Assembly (NCBI GenBank): GCA_034437275.1
Contig: DAOTUD010000036.1
Span: forward strand, 1 to 64,000
Direction: 5' to 3'
DNA length: 64,000 nt
Origin: TC-15 sp034437275
GTDB taxonomy: Bacteria > Chloroflexota > Anaerolineae > Aggregatilineales > Aggregatilineaceae
Shown here: piece after piece, positions 18,834 to 27,864 of the stretch
How the letters are laid out: every line of letters begins with the position of its first letter
Numbering within the stretch: the stretch's first letter is position 1
Program-made: the position numbers and the translations under genes
The notes under the pieces: model-generated
The model's input: the letters and a program-made list of their open reading frames with translations, nothing else
Databases searched by the model: none
What the model was told of the DNA's origin: nothing

Positions 18834-20086
18834 AGTTAGAGCCGTTTTTGGGGGAGATCGCGGCCTTCCTTGGGCATAGTTCGGCGCTGGCGATCGGGCT
18901 GTTTGATGCGTCGGGCCAACATCTTTACCTCAACAGTGGGATGCGCTTCCTGCTGGGGATCGAAGAAGGCGAAGCGCCGGTGACGGAGCGCTTTGTGCTG
19001 CCGACGTTTGACACGTTGTGCGATGGGGCCACCACACCCGGCGTTAGCTACCAGGGTTGGCTGACCTTCGGTGGCGAATCGATCCAGTACCGGTCGGTGC
19101 GCGGCGAGGTGCGCGGTGATGGCGAAACGTTTCTGGTGATCGCCGAGCACAACGTCGAAGAACTGGAGCGCACCAACCGCGAGATCACGCAGTTGAACAG
19201 CGAGATCACCAACCTGCAGCGCGAACTTGTGCTGCGCAACGCCCAGATTCAGGAGACGCTGGATGAACTGCGCGCGACGCAGGCCATGTTGATCCACTCC
19301 GAGAAGATGAACGCCCTGGGCCAGCTTGTGGCCGGGGTGGCGCACGAGATCAACAATCCGCTCTCGTTTATCAACAGCAACCTCTACAGCCTGCGCCTGT
19401 CCATGCAGGATATCGTAGAGGCTTATACTGCGCTGGAAGCCCTGATCCAGGAACAAGGCACCCCCGCCCAGCACACCGCCGCCCAGTCGATCCGCCAGCA
19501 AGCCGATCTGGACTTCACGCTGGAGGACCTCGGCGATCTGCTGGAGGGGTCCATCAACGGGCTGAACCGGATCAAGAAGATCGTCGAAGACCTGCGCGCA
19601 TTTTCGCGGCTGGATGAGGCCGAATTCAAGGCGGTCGATCTTCTGGACGGCATCAAGAGCGCGCTGGCGATTGTGCAGCCGCAGTTCCGCAGCCGGATCG
19701 ACGTCACGCTTGATTTTGCCCCGCTGCCCCCTGTCCACTGCTACCCGTCCGAGCTAAACCAGGTTTTTTTGAACTTGATGGTGAATGCTGCCCAGGCGAT
19801 TGAAGGCGCAGGCACGCTGACCATCCGGGGGCGCGAGCAGCCGGAGCATATCGTCCTGGAGTTTATCGACTCGGGCAAGGGGATTGCGCCCGACATCCGA
19901 GATAGAATATTTGAGCCGTTCTTCACCACCAAGCCGGTTGGCCAGGGGACCGGCCTGGGGCTGTCATTGGCCCATAACGTCGTTGTGGAGCATCACAAAG
20001 GGTCGATCACGGTTGATTCCGTGCTGGGTGAAGGCAGTACCTTTACTATTTTGCTCCCAAAGGATTTGAAGCATGAATCCGACTGA
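18830..20086 (+). CDS. Cytosolic sensor histidine kinase (PAS-like, HisKA, HATPase)
   Basis: A 418-residue kinase without membrane segments. Residues about 10-110 look like a PAS fold, then a coiled coil (about 118-150, starting EELERTNREI), HisKA with His172 in VAGVAHEINNPLS, and HATPase with NLMVNAAQAI, DSGKGI and GTGLGLSLAHN. I start at ATG 18830 because it overlaps the stop of the B12-binding gene (ATGA), a typical translational coupling. This strongly suggests the B12 protein controls this kinase. Its own stop lies 14 nt inside the next gene. Confidence 0.9.
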   Translation: MKLEPFLGEIAAFLGHSSALAIGLFDASGQHLYLNSGMRFLLGIEEGEAPVTERFVLPTFDTLCDGATTPGVSYQGWLTFGGESIQYRSVRGEVRGDGETFLVIAEHNVEELERTNREITQLNSEITNLQRELVLRNAQIQETLDELRATQAMLIHSEKMNALGQLVAGVAHEINNPLSFINSNLYSLRLSMQDIVEAYTALEALIQEQGTPAQHTAAQSIRQQADLDFTLEDLGDLLEGSINGLNRIKKIVEDLRAFSRLDEAEFKAVDLLDGIKSALAIVQPQFRSRIDVTLDFAPLPPVHCYPSELNQVFLNLMVNAAQAIEGAGTLTIRGREQPEHIVLEFIDSGKGIAPDIRDRIFEPFFTTKPVGQGTGLGLSLAHNVVVEHHKGSITVDSVLGEGSTFTILLPKDLKHESD

Positions 20087-21317
20087 TACTGTTATTGATA
20101 CTGATAATGTTCCAGATGCCACGATAGAGAAAAACCTGCTGGTCATCGACGACGAGGAGGAAATCGTCAAGGCGTTGTACCGGCAGTTTCGGCGAGATTA
20201 TAACGTGTACGTGGCGCACAGCGCCGAAGAAGGCTACCGGATCGTGACCGAAACCCCGATCCAGGTGATCATCTCCGACCAGCGGATGCCCACCATGACC
20301 GGGGCCGAGTTCTTCTCGCGAATCAAGAGTGAATATCCCGACGCCATCCGGCTGCTGCTGACCGGTTACGCCGATATTGACGCGGTCGTCGCAGCCATCA
20401 ACGACGGGAACGTGTTCCGGTATATCACCAAACCCTGGGACCCGGTCGAACTAGAGACGATTGTGCAGCAGGCGTTCGAGCGCTATCAATTGATCATCGA
20501 CAACCGGCGGCTGCTCCAAGACCTGCGCGACGCAAACGCGCGCCTGGAAGAGCGCGTACGAGAACGCACTGCCGAACTGGCCCAGGCGAACAAACAGCTA
20601 AAAGCCCTGAACGAACTCAAGAACGAGTTTATGGGCATCGCTGCCCACGACCTGCGCACCCCACTGAGCGTAATCCAGGGCTTTTCATCGCTGCTGCGGC
20701 GGCACTCTGACATCAGCGATGAGGAGCGAGCCGAATACTTGGGTTTCATCAGCGATTCGGTTGAGGATATGATCAACCTGCTCAATGACCTGCTGGATAT
20801 CACGGCCATCGAATCGGGCAAACTGAAGTTGCATCCGCTGGTAGTGCATCTTGACGCTTACCTGGAACGCATCGTCCAGCTAAATCGCCGCATCGGCGAG
20901 CAAAAAGCGATTACGCTGGAGGTCGATATCGCCCCGGATTTACCGGAGGTGATGCTCGACCCGGATCGTATCCAGCAAGTGCTCAATAACCTGCTGAGCA
21001 ATGCGTTCAAGTTCTCCCACCCGGATACCACGGTCTACATCGAAGCCCGGTACGCGGACGACGGTATCGAGATTGCGGTCTGTGACGCCGGCCAGGGCAT
21101 CCCGCCGGATGAGTTGGACGACCTGTTTCAGGCGTTCCAGCGGGCCAGCACCCGCGCCACCGCCGGCGAACACAGCACCGGGTTGGGGCTGGCGATCTGC
21201 AAGCGGATCGTGGCCCTGCACGGGGGCAGCATCGGCGTTGAGAGCGAGCTTGGCGTGGGCAGCCGCTTCTATTTTACCTTGCCGCTCATCCCCCCCGAGC
21301 ACGAGCCAGAGATGTAA
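20073..21317 (+). CDS. Hybrid response regulator - histidine kinase
   Basis: A 414-residue cytosolic protein with an N-terminal receiver domain (about 18-135; phospho-acceptor Asp69 in ISDQRMPTMTG), a long coiled coil (about 145-180), HisKA with His192 in AAHDLRTPLS, and a HATPase with NLLSNAFKFSHPDT and GLGLAICKRIV. The order REC-HisKA-HATPase makes it a likely receiver of phosphate from the kinase immediately upstream, with which it overlaps by 14 nt. No output DNA-binding domain is present, so a further phospho-acceptor is needed. Confidence 0.9.
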   Translation: MNPTDTVIDTDNVPDATIEKNLLVIDDEEEIVKALYRQFRRDYNVYVAHSAEEGYRIVTETPIQVIISDQRMPTMTGAEFFSRIKSEYPDAIRLLLTGYADIDAVVAAINDGNVFRYITKPWDPVELETIVQQAFERYQLIIDNRRLLQDLRDANARLEERVRERTAELAQANKQLKALNELKNEFMGIAAHDLRTPLSVIQGFSSLLRRHSDISDEERAEYLGFISDSVEDMINLLNDLLDITAIESGKLKLHPLVVHLDAYLERIVQLNRRIGEQKAITLEVDIAPDLPEVMLDPDRIQQVLNNLLSNAFKFSHPDTTVYIEARYADDGIEIAVCDAGQGIPPDELDDLFQAFQRASTRATAGEHSTGLGLAICKRIVALHGGSIGVESELGVGSRFYFTLPLIPPEHEPEM

Positions 21318-21356
21318 GTTCAGTGAATCACGATTTTGGATGTCTCTTGCGCCGAT

Positions 21357-21450
21357 TCAGCCTTCATCCCCAGCCCTCATCCCTCAGGGAGAGAGATTAA
21401 CGGCGCGCTTACTCCCTTTTCCCTGCGGGAGAAGGGTTGGGGATGAGGGC
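21357..21450. repeat. Palindromic intergenic repeat (MITE/REP-like)
   Basis: Two nested stems. CCCTCATCCC (21374-21383) pairs with GGGATGAGGG (21440-21449), and inside it CCCTTTTCCC (21414-21423) pairs with GGGAGAAGGG (21427-21436) around a TGC loop. The sequence between the stems contains TTAACGGCGCGC. Such pyrimidine-rich palindromes are common dispersed repeats in environmental bacterial genomes. Only one copy is visible here, so dispersion is not shown. Confidence 0.55.
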
Positions 21451-21635
21451 CAAAACTCGCACAAACAGAACTTCTCAAATGGCCTCGGATTCCCCTTCCC
21501 GAACAGGGGCGAGACATGCTCGCCAGAAGAATCGAGTAGCAGTTTTCCGCCACGAGGAGTATCCTTAACAGTACGCCGCTAACAGCCCAGCATGTTAGAT
21601 TGCATCCTTAAAATTTGATCAGGGGAGACAGATTA
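21451..21635. other. Non-coding gap before the next kinase gene
   Basis: I find no gene. The stretch contains CTTAACAGTACGCCGC near 21565-21580, which resembles the TTAACGGCGCGC inside the adjacent palindromic repeat and may be its degenerate second end. AGGGGAGA at 21621-21628 is the ribosome site of the next gene. Confidence 0.4.
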
Positions 21636-22508
21636 ATGATGAGCAACACGCCAACCAACCCACTCCACGCCGCCCGGCACCTGCTAAAAGACCTCCGCCA
21701 GCAGGCCGAAGGGGATCACAAAGCGCAATTGGACGAATTGGACCGCCTGTTGACCGCAGCCGAAAGCCGGGGCGAAGGCGACGATGCGGAGGCGCTGCGC
21801 CAGCAAATTGACGACCTTGTTGCCCAGAATGCCCAGTTCGTGTCGGTCCTGGTGCACGAAATCCGCGTGCCGATGACCAGCATTCGCGGCTACGCCGACA
21901 TGCTCACCAAAAATGTCGTCGGCGAACTGAACGAGATGCAGCAGCAGTTCGCCGAAACCATCCGCTCGAACGTGATCCGCATGGAGCACCTGGTCGCCGA
22001 TATCAGCGATATGAGTAAGATCACGTCCGGGCATATGCGGCTCGAGCCGAAAATGGACATGTACAAAAACATTGCAATGCAGGTTGAAAAGAACACCGCC
22101 GAGTTGGCCGCTGAACATGACCACACGCTCATCTTTGATACTCCCTCTGGCCTGCCGATGCTCAACCTGGACAGCGCCCGGCTGGCCCAGGTGCTCGAAA
22201 AGCTGGTCATCAACGCGCTTCTGTACACGCCCGACGGCGGCGAGATCACCGTGCGCGCCGAAGACGCCGAGGGCAACCTGAAAGTCTCCGTGATCGATAA
22301 CGGCATCGGCATGACGCCCGAAGAGCAAACGCACATCGGCGAGTTGTTCTGGCGCGCCGATCACGACCATGTACGCAGCTTCAAAGGGCACGGGTTGGGC
22401 TTGCCGATTGTCACTGGCTTTATCGACATGTTTGGCGGCGAGTTTTTTTTCGAAAGCGAACCGGATAAAGGCAGCCGCTTTGGGTTCATTGTCCCGGGTA
22501 TGAAATAG
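21636..22508 (+). CDS. Short cytosolic histidine kinase (HisKA-HATPase)
   Basis: A 290-residue kinase: a helical N-terminus (1-60), HisKA with His74 in VLVHEIRVPMTS, and a HATPase with NALLYTPDGGE, DNGIGM and GHGLGLPIV. There is no sensor domain, so its input must come from a partner or the helical N-terminus. The ATG at 21636 is seven bases after AGGGGAGA; an upstream TTG at 21615 has no such site. It may belong with the B12/kinase cluster but is separated from it by about 320 bases with a palindromic repeat. Confidence 0.85.
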   Translation: MMSNTPTNPLHAARHLLKDLRQQAEGDHKAQLDELDRLLTAAESRGEGDDAEALRQQIDDLVAQNAQFVSVLVHEIRVPMTSIRGYADMLTKNVVGELNEMQQQFAETIRSNVIRMEHLVADISDMSKITSGHMRLEPKMDMYKNIAMQVEKNTAELAAEHDHTLIFDTPSGLPMLNLDSARLAQVLEKLVINALLYTPDGGEITVRAEDAEGNLKVSVIDNGIGMTPEEQTHIGELFWRADHDHVRSFKGHGLGLPIVTGFIDMFGGEFFFESEPDKGSRFGFIVPGMK

Positions 22509-22584
22509 CACCACTGCCCTTGATGGTGAAGCACGATCACACTCATTGCCCGGGCACAAGCACTCCCCAGAGTTTTATCAGGAA

Positions 22585-22618
22585 TTTACACATTGTTTTT
22601 CTGTTCTTGTGTTATAAT
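22585..22618 (+). promoter_or_regulatory. Extended -10 promoter of the structured RNA
   Basis: TGTTATAAT at 22610-22618 is a perfect -10 hexamer with the extended TGn element. A TTTACA lies at 22585-22590 (22-base spacing, too long to be ideal) and TTGTTT at 22593 (14). Transcription would begin near 22625, exactly at the base of the RNA stem. Confidence 0.5.
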
Positions 22619-22624
22619 AGGGTT

Positions 22625-22757
22625 AGAAAGAAGCGGAATCCCGGTCCGTCTGGAACCAACACACACAATATCGGGCATCAATAACCGTCTACGACGGCCA
22701 GCCCACTTAAGCTATGAGGTTCAGAAATTGCGACTGGATTCTAGCTTCTTTTGTTTC
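22625..22757 (+). ncRNA. Rod-shaped structured RNA candidate (6S-RNA-like outline)
   Basis: About 130 nt that fold by eye into one long interrupted hairpin. From the outside in: AAAGAAGC (22627-22634) with GCTTCTTT (22744-22751); GAATCC (22636-22641) with GGATTC (22736-22741); GAACC (22653-22657) with GGTTC (22718-22722); GGGC (22673-22676) with GCCC (22701-22704); CCGTC (22685-22689) with GACGG (22693-22697). Large internal bubbles lie between. It has its own extended -10 promoter at the correct distance, and the 3' stem is followed by TGTTT. The outline resembles 6S RNA, but I cannot match the 6S consensus, so the family is open. Confidence 0.5.
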
Positions 22758-22814
22758 CCCTAAACCGCGCTGGCAAGCCCGTCTGTTTCCCCGCTCTCTG
22801 ACCTGTTCCAACTT

Positions 22815-22843
22815 TTGACAGTTGCCCATAGGGGTGTTACGAT
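22815..22843 (+). promoter_or_regulatory. Sigma-70 promoter of the TPR gene pair
   Basis: TTGACA at 22815-22820, 17-base spacer, TACGAT at 22838-22843 with an extended TGT. This gives a leader of about 90 nt before the ATG at 22942. Confidence 0.75.
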
Positions 22844-22941
22844 TCTGCTGCGCGCAACGTATCTATAATCTTCAACATCATGGCTGGGGGGTGTACAGCA
22901 CTCGCTGGTCGTTTGTTTGTAGAGAAGCTGGAGCAGGTAGC

Positions 22942-24219
22942 ATGTACATTCGACGGGATAAATCCAACCTACACTTCGGCAGCCGTCGCCGGCGCGGCGG
23001 GGGCGGCGCGCTGCTGGTGATTTGGATTGTCGTGATGACGATGGTGCTGGCTGTGATCTGGCGCTTCAACAGCGTGCAGAGTTGGGTCGTGGCCAGCGTC
23101 AGCGGTGACCCAACAGCCACGCCAACCGCGATCACCCTGGCCCGGGAAGGCGAGCGCGCCTACCTGAATGGCGACCTGGCGGCAGCCATTGATTACTACG
23201 AACAGGCTGCCGCACTGGCCCCCAACAACATTGATATCCTGTTCGAATATGGCCGCATTTTGATCTACCGCAGCTATGCAGGCCGCAACTATGCCTATCG
23301 CACCGCAGACGCGCTGGAAGTCGCGCAGAAAGCGGTTGAGAGCGCCCCGAACAACGTGCGCGCACAGGCGCTGCTGTGCAATGCGCTGGTGGCGAACGAC
23401 CGGCCTGAAGAAGCGATCGGGGCGGGGCTGCGTGCCGTCCAGATTGACAATAGCTACGCCGAAGCACATGCCTACCTGTCGATTGCACACTATTACGCTG
23501 GGCGGCCCAACCAGGCGCTCGAATCCGGGGATACCGCAGTCAAACACAACCCCAACAGCCTGGACGCCCGGCGCGCGTTGGCGCTCAGCCTGGCCTACGT
23601 CGGCTCCTACGATGCGGCCATCCAGCAGTTTGAGCGCGCGATCCAGATTCATCCCCGGCTGGATGTACTGTACTTCGAGTTGGCGATGTATTACAAGGCG
23701 CAGAATAACTACGACGCAGCGATCATGGCCTACGACCAGGTGCTCGCCATAGAGCCGGATAACGTGAAGGCCTACACCCGTAAGTGCGAAACCTACTTCA
23801 CCATGCGCGAAGACCAGAAGGCACAGGAAGCGTGCGAGCAGGCGATCCAGATGGACCCGACCTACCCCGAGGCGCACCGCCAGCTTGGCATGGTGCGCTA
23901 CACGCGCCGCAATTACGAGGGCGCGATCGAGTCCTTCGAGGAATGCTCCAATTTGCAGATCGCGCAGGAGGTCCCGCTGAACGACCGCGAAATCCAGTGC
24001 TGGTACATTCGTGGGCTGGCCTGGGCACTGCTGGCCCGCTGCGACAATGCCTGGCCGCTGTTCCAGGACGCATTGAGCATGACCCCCAACGAAACCATCA
24101 AGGGCCACATCACTTCCGGCATGATGTCGTGTGTGGAATATGGCGACAAGGATATCAGCGAAATTCCCACGCCGGTGCCGACCGAAGTGCCCAAGCCCGA
24201 ACCCATTGAAATATTCTAG
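22942..24219 (+). CDS. Membrane-anchored TPR protein
   Basis: A 425-residue protein. A basic, Gly/Arg-rich N-terminus (RRRRGGGG) precedes one membrane helix (about 25-45). After a short Thr/Pro linker come about eight tetratricopeptide repeats (about 60-395) with typical pairs such as AAIDYYEQAAALAPNN and AAIMAYDQVLAIEPDN. The tail is proline-rich. The TPR domain lies outside the membrane if the helix is type II. I start at ATG 22942 (GGAG nine bases before) because a longer frame would cross the promoter. It is followed after 9 nt by a second protein of the same plan; the two probably act as a pair. Function is unknown. Confidence 0.85.
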   Translation: MYIRRDKSNLHFGSRRRRGGGGALLVIWIVVMTMVLAVIWRFNSVQSWVVASVSGDPTATPTAITLAREGERAYLNGDLAAAIDYYEQAAALAPNNIDILFEYGRILIYRSYAGRNYAYRTADALEVAQKAVESAPNNVRAQALLCNALVANDRPEEAIGAGLRAVQIDNSYAEAHAYLSIAHYYAGRPNQALESGDTAVKHNPNSLDARRALALSLAYVGSYDAAIQQFERAIQIHPRLDVLYFELAMYYKAQNNYDAAIMAYDQVLAIEPDNVKAYTRKCETYFTMREDQKAQEACEQAIQMDPTYPEAHRQLGMVRYTRRNYEGAIESFEECSNLQIAQEVPLNDREIQCWYIRGLAWALLARCDNAWPLFQDALSMTPNETIKGHITSGMMSCVEYGDKDISEIPTPVPTEVPKPEPIEIF

Positions 24220-24228
24220 GAGCGCACC

Positions 24229-25482
24229 ATGTATTTGCGTACGCCTAAACGCTACAAGCCCCGGCGGCGGCGGCTGCTGCATCTAATTTCGTGGCGTACC
24301 ATCATTCTCCTGGGGTTGATCGGGGGCGGCCTCTGGCTGGCGCAGTTCATCTGGACCAACCGGGGCGACTTCCGCGCGGAAGTCGCAGAACGCTTCGACA
24401 GCGTGGCCGCCGGCGTCCAGACCCAGGTCGCACCCCAACCCACGCCCACCCCGACCCCGAACCTGGCCGGTGCGGAGTCGATCTGCATGGCCTATCGCCA
24501 GGGCCACCGCGTCAATATTCACGATGCGCTCCAGGAATGCCGCAAGCTGGCCGAAAACCAGCCGAATAACGTCGAGCTGCACTATCATGTGACGTTCATG
24601 ATGGTCATCACCTCGATGGGGGCCGACGACACTCAATTGCAGGAAGCGGTCGCTTTTTCGGAGAAAGCGATCAACGCCGACCCGGAAAAACCTCATGGCT
24701 GGGCGGCGCGGGCATTTGCCCTGGACTGGAGCGGCAATTATGGCGAGGCGCTCGCTGCCGCGCTGCATGCCAAGGCGCTCGACGAGGATTTCGGCCCGAC
24801 ATACGCTTTCCTGGGCGAAGTCTACTTCGACCTGGGGCAGACGGATATCGCCGAGGGCTACCTGGACAAAGCCATTGAACTCGATACGGCAGGGCTGGCC
24901 GTATCCCACGCCTTCCGCACCAAAGGCTTGCTTGCGGAGAACCGGGGCTACTACGAAGACGCGGTACAGCAGTATGAGGTCGCGTTGAAGCAAACGCCGA
25001 ACCACACCTACATCGCGCTTGATCTGGCGCGCAACTATAACACGTTGGGCCAGGCCGACCAGGCGATCCAGGCGTTGGGCCAAACGTTGGAGCTGAATCC
25101 CAACGATGCATCCTTGCTGTGGGCGATGGGCTATTCCAACCTGCGCAACGGCGATCGGGGCCGGGCCTACGAGTATTACCGCCAGTGCCTGGATGTCGAA
25201 CCGCAGAATGTCTCGTGCCTGTCCTACCTGGGCGGCCTGCAAATCCTGGATGGCGATTACGTATCGGCGATTACCAACCTGGAACGCGCCATCGAACTCG
25301 GCTCCACCGACCCTGCCGACTACCTGGAACTGGGCCGGGCGTATATCGCGCAAGATTTGTGTGACCGGGCGGTGCCCTACCTCCAGCGCGGGTACCGGAT
25401 CACGGTCGAGCGCGAGTTATTCGACCAGCAGTCCAAATTCGCCAACGCGCTGCAATCATGCGGGGTCATGGTCGAGCAGTAA
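24229..25482 (+). CDS. Membrane-anchored TPR protein, paralogue of the upstream gene
   Basis: A 417-residue protein with a basic N-terminus (YKPRRRRLL), one membrane helix (about 21-38), a TPTPTPN linker and about eight tetratricopeptide repeats (about 85-400), for example EGYLDKAIELDTAG and QAIQALGQTLELNPND. It shares architecture with the upstream protein, 9 nt away, and AGGAG precedes its ATG. Both look like extracytoplasmic adaptor proteins. No enzymatic domain is visible. Confidence 0.85.
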   Translation: MYLRTPKRYKPRRRRLLHLISWRTIILLGLIGGGLWLAQFIWTNRGDFRAEVAERFDSVAAGVQTQVAPQPTPTPTPNLAGAESICMAYRQGHRVNIHDALQECRKLAENQPNNVELHYHVTFMMVITSMGADDTQLQEAVAFSEKAINADPEKPHGWAARAFALDWSGNYGEALAAALHAKALDEDFGPTYAFLGEVYFDLGQTDIAEGYLDKAIELDTAGLAVSHAFRTKGLLAENRGYYEDAVQQYEVALKQTPNHTYIALDLARNYNTLGQADQAIQALGQTLELNPNDASLLWAMGYSNLRNGDRGRAYEYYRQCLDVEPQNVSCLSYLGGLQILDGDYVSAITNLERAIELGSTDPADYLELGRAYIAQDLCDRAVPYLQRGYRITVERELFDQQSKFANALQSCGVMVEQ

Positions 25483-25931
25483 TCCAGCGCCGCCTCATGG
25501 CTGCGTCCCCACCCCGGCACATGCGCCATGTTAACCCGTTGCAACATGGCATTGTACGCCTCGCAGGGCATTTCTGTGCTTCTGAAAATTTGAAAAAAGA
25601 GCACTTAGTTGATATATTTCTCTCAAGAGATTGTGAATGAATTTCATTCAATCATGATGGGCTGATACGGGTTTCGCTTGTTTCCACCCAGCCAGAGGCA
25701 AAGACCGCCACTTGATGTATATGATGGGGGGTAGCGTTAAAATAGGCAAGTCCTCCCGGCTAACCGGAAGCTATTGATCAATCTGGCGTTTGGATCAATA
25801 GTTTCCTCCCCGCTATGGGAGACAAAACGCTCCCCTCCCTGCTGATCGAACCCACACATCATGGGTTTAGCGATTTTGCTTGTCGACAGCTTATTGTTCG
25901 CACCTGGCGTCCAGGCAAGAAAAAGAATCGA
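25483..25931 (+). promoter_or_regulatory. Long intergenic leader with operator-like dyad and hairpin
   Basis: No gene is seen in about 450 bases. TGAATGAA-T-TTCATTCA (25634-25650) is a 17-base perfect dyad, a good operator candidate. Further on, CTATTGATC and GATCAATAG (between about 25770 and 25802) form a 9-bp hairpin next to a CCGGCTAACCGG element, close to the kinase gene. The segment may be a structured leader for the two-component system. I could not fit it to a known riboswitch consensus. Confidence 0.4.
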
Positions 25932-27833
25932 ATGTTAGTTGTATATTATTTTCTTTACGGGCTGGCGTTTTTCAGCCTGGGGCTAAGCGTACAGATCGAG
26001 ACACGGCAACCCAGCACAGTGTCCATGAGCCGGCAGCTTCCCTGGCTGGCTGGCTTTGGGTTTGTACACTGTGTGGCGGAATGGAGCGATATGTTCCTGT
26101 TGATGGCCCCCGCCAACACGGTCGAAACGTTGTTGATCGGCGTGCGGACTATCGCCCTACCGCTTTCGGCGCTGCTGCTCATCCGGTTTGGCGCGGGCCT
26201 GATCGGCGAGATCGGCCTGCTGCCCGACTGGGTGACCTTTGCGCGGCTGGTGTTGTTGATCCCAGCGACGCTGCTCTTTGCTTACGCACTGGTGGTGATC
26301 GCGTCCACAGCGGACACGACCACCGCTGTCGACGTGTGGTCACGCCGGCTTTTGTTTTTGCCGGGCGGGCTGCTGGTAGCGTGGGGCTTTCTGCGGCGCT
26401 GCCGCAGCCTTCGCCACGAAAAACCATGCAGTGCGAATAATTTGCTGATCGGTGCCGCCATTGCCTTTGTGATTTACGCCTTCGTGGCTGGCTTGATCGT
26501 GCCCAAAACAGCGTATGGGGTGTTTCCCTGGCTCAGCCAGGAAGCCTGGGCCGAACTAACCGGCGTTCCGGCCCAGGCCTGGCGCGCGGCAACCGCCTGG
26601 GGAGTGACGCTGCTGGTCATCCGGGCGATGGGCGTCTTTGAAGATGACCGGCGGCAGCAGCTCGCGCACCTGCGTGCCGAACGCGAGCAAGCCCAGCACA
26701 AGACATTGGCGCTGCAGAAGCAGGCCCGCGAACTGGCTGAGAACTGGGTCGAGGCGCTGGTCAAAATCAGCCAGCAGATCGCCACATTGGAACCCCTGGA
26801 CGATGTACTGCTCCAGATCGTGAATGTGGCGCGCGAATTCCTGGACGCAGACGCCGCCGCCCTAGCTTTATGGTCGGAGGACTATCAGAAACTGATCCTC
26901 AAAGCCTTCGCCAGCAGCGGGCAGGTGCCACAGCGCCTTGAGGTGGAAGAGGGATATCTGGTGGATGCCACACGGTCCGGCAAGGCAGAGATTTTCCCAC
27001 CGGGTACCCACTGGTACTGCCCGATCATCGACATCGAAATTCACGCGGGCATCATCGTGCCGTTGAACTTCGAAAACGACACGCTGGGCGGGCTGTGGGT
27101 GGTCAGCCAAACGCCTGACATGTTCGACAAAGCGCAGAAAAATAAGCTAAGCCATCTGGCCGATCAAGCCGTGATCGCCGTCCAACATACCTTGATGGCG
27201 GCCAGCCTGCAATCCCTGGCCGTGATCGAGGAACGCTCGCGCATTGCGCGCGAAATGCACGACGGTCTGGCACAAATCCTCGGGTATCTAAATCTGGAAA
27301 TGCAAACGCTGCAAGCACTGGTCAGGCAAGGGGAAACCGGCAGCGTGCTGGAGCAACTCGCCGCAGCCCGCCAGCGCATCGACAGCGCCCAGGCCGACGT
27401 ACGCGAGAACATTCTCTGCCTGCGCACCACACTCGCCAACGGCACTGGCCTGATCCCGGCACTGCAAGAATATGTGCAGGAGTTCAGCGCGGAAACCGGC
27501 ATCGTCGCTTCCTTTTCGGAAGAACTAAGCCAGACGCCGCATCTTTCGCCCCTGGCCGAAACGCAGTTGGTCCGCATTATCCAGGAAGCGCTGGCCAATG
27601 TGCGCAAGCACGCCAACGCGCAGCGCGTACGCATTCACTTCGCCGCCAACAACGGACACCTGCACATCCGCATTATCGACGACGGAATCGGGTTCGACCC
27701 AGACACACCTAAACGTGATTTTGGCTTGCAGACGATGCGTGAGCGTGCCGAAAGCGTGGGAGGCGCATTCGACGTTGACGCACGACTTGGTCACGGCACG
27801 CACGTCACGATCCAACTGCCATTAGCGCCCTAG
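25932..27833 (+). CDS. Seven-helix membrane sensor histidine kinase (GAF, HisKA_3)
   Basis: A 633-residue NarX/DegS-type kinase. About seven N-terminal hydrophobic helices (1-245), a coiled coil (about 245-280), a GAF domain (about 285-425), HisKA_3 with His443 in AREMHDGLAQI, and HATPase with IIQEALANVRKHANA and DDGIGFD. I start at ATG 25932 (MLVVYYFLYG), where the first helix begins; the longer frame from 25815 would add a hydrophilic tail without a ribosome site. The NarL-type regulator follows after 31 nt and the DMSO-reductase operon after that, so this pair is the likely regulator of that respiration. Confidence 0.87.
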   Translation: MLVVYYFLYGLAFFSLGLSVQIETRQPSTVSMSRQLPWLAGFGFVHCVAEWSDMFLLMAPANTVETLLIGVRTIALPLSALLLIRFGAGLIGEIGLLPDWVTFARLVLLIPATLLFAYALVVIASTADTTTAVDVWSRRLLFLPGGLLVAWGFLRRCRSLRHEKPCSANNLLIGAAIAFVIYAFVAGLIVPKTAYGVFPWLSQEAWAELTGVPAQAWRAATAWGVTLLVIRAMGVFEDDRRQQLAHLRAEREQAQHKTLALQKQARELAENWVEALVKISQQIATLEPLDDVLLQIVNVAREFLDADAAALALWSEDYQKLILKAFASSGQVPQRLEVEEGYLVDATRSGKAEIFPPGTHWYCPIIDIEIHAGIIVPLNFENDTLGGLWVVSQTPDMFDKAQKNKLSHLADQAVIAVQHTLMAASLQSLAVIEERSRIAREMHDGLAQILGYLNLEMQTLQALVRQGETGSVLEQLAAARQRIDSAQADVRENILCLRTTLANGTGLIPALQEYVQEFSAETGIVASFSEELSQTPHLSPLAETQLVRIIQEALANVRKHANAQRVRIHFAANNGHLHIRIIDDGIGFDPDTPKRDFGLQTMRERAESVGGAFDVDARLGHGTHVTIQLPLAP

Positions 27834-27864
27834 AATTGTTGTTTGAGATGGAGAGAATGTCGCT

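Noticed and set aside
22969..24282. 437-codon minus-strand frame across the TPR gene
   Set aside because: No domain or start signal; the TPR pattern on the plus strand is unambiguous.
25483..25931. Cyclic-di-GMP (GEMM) riboswitch
   Set aside because: GGCAAAG and GGTAGCG fragments drew attention, but order and stems do not match the consensus.
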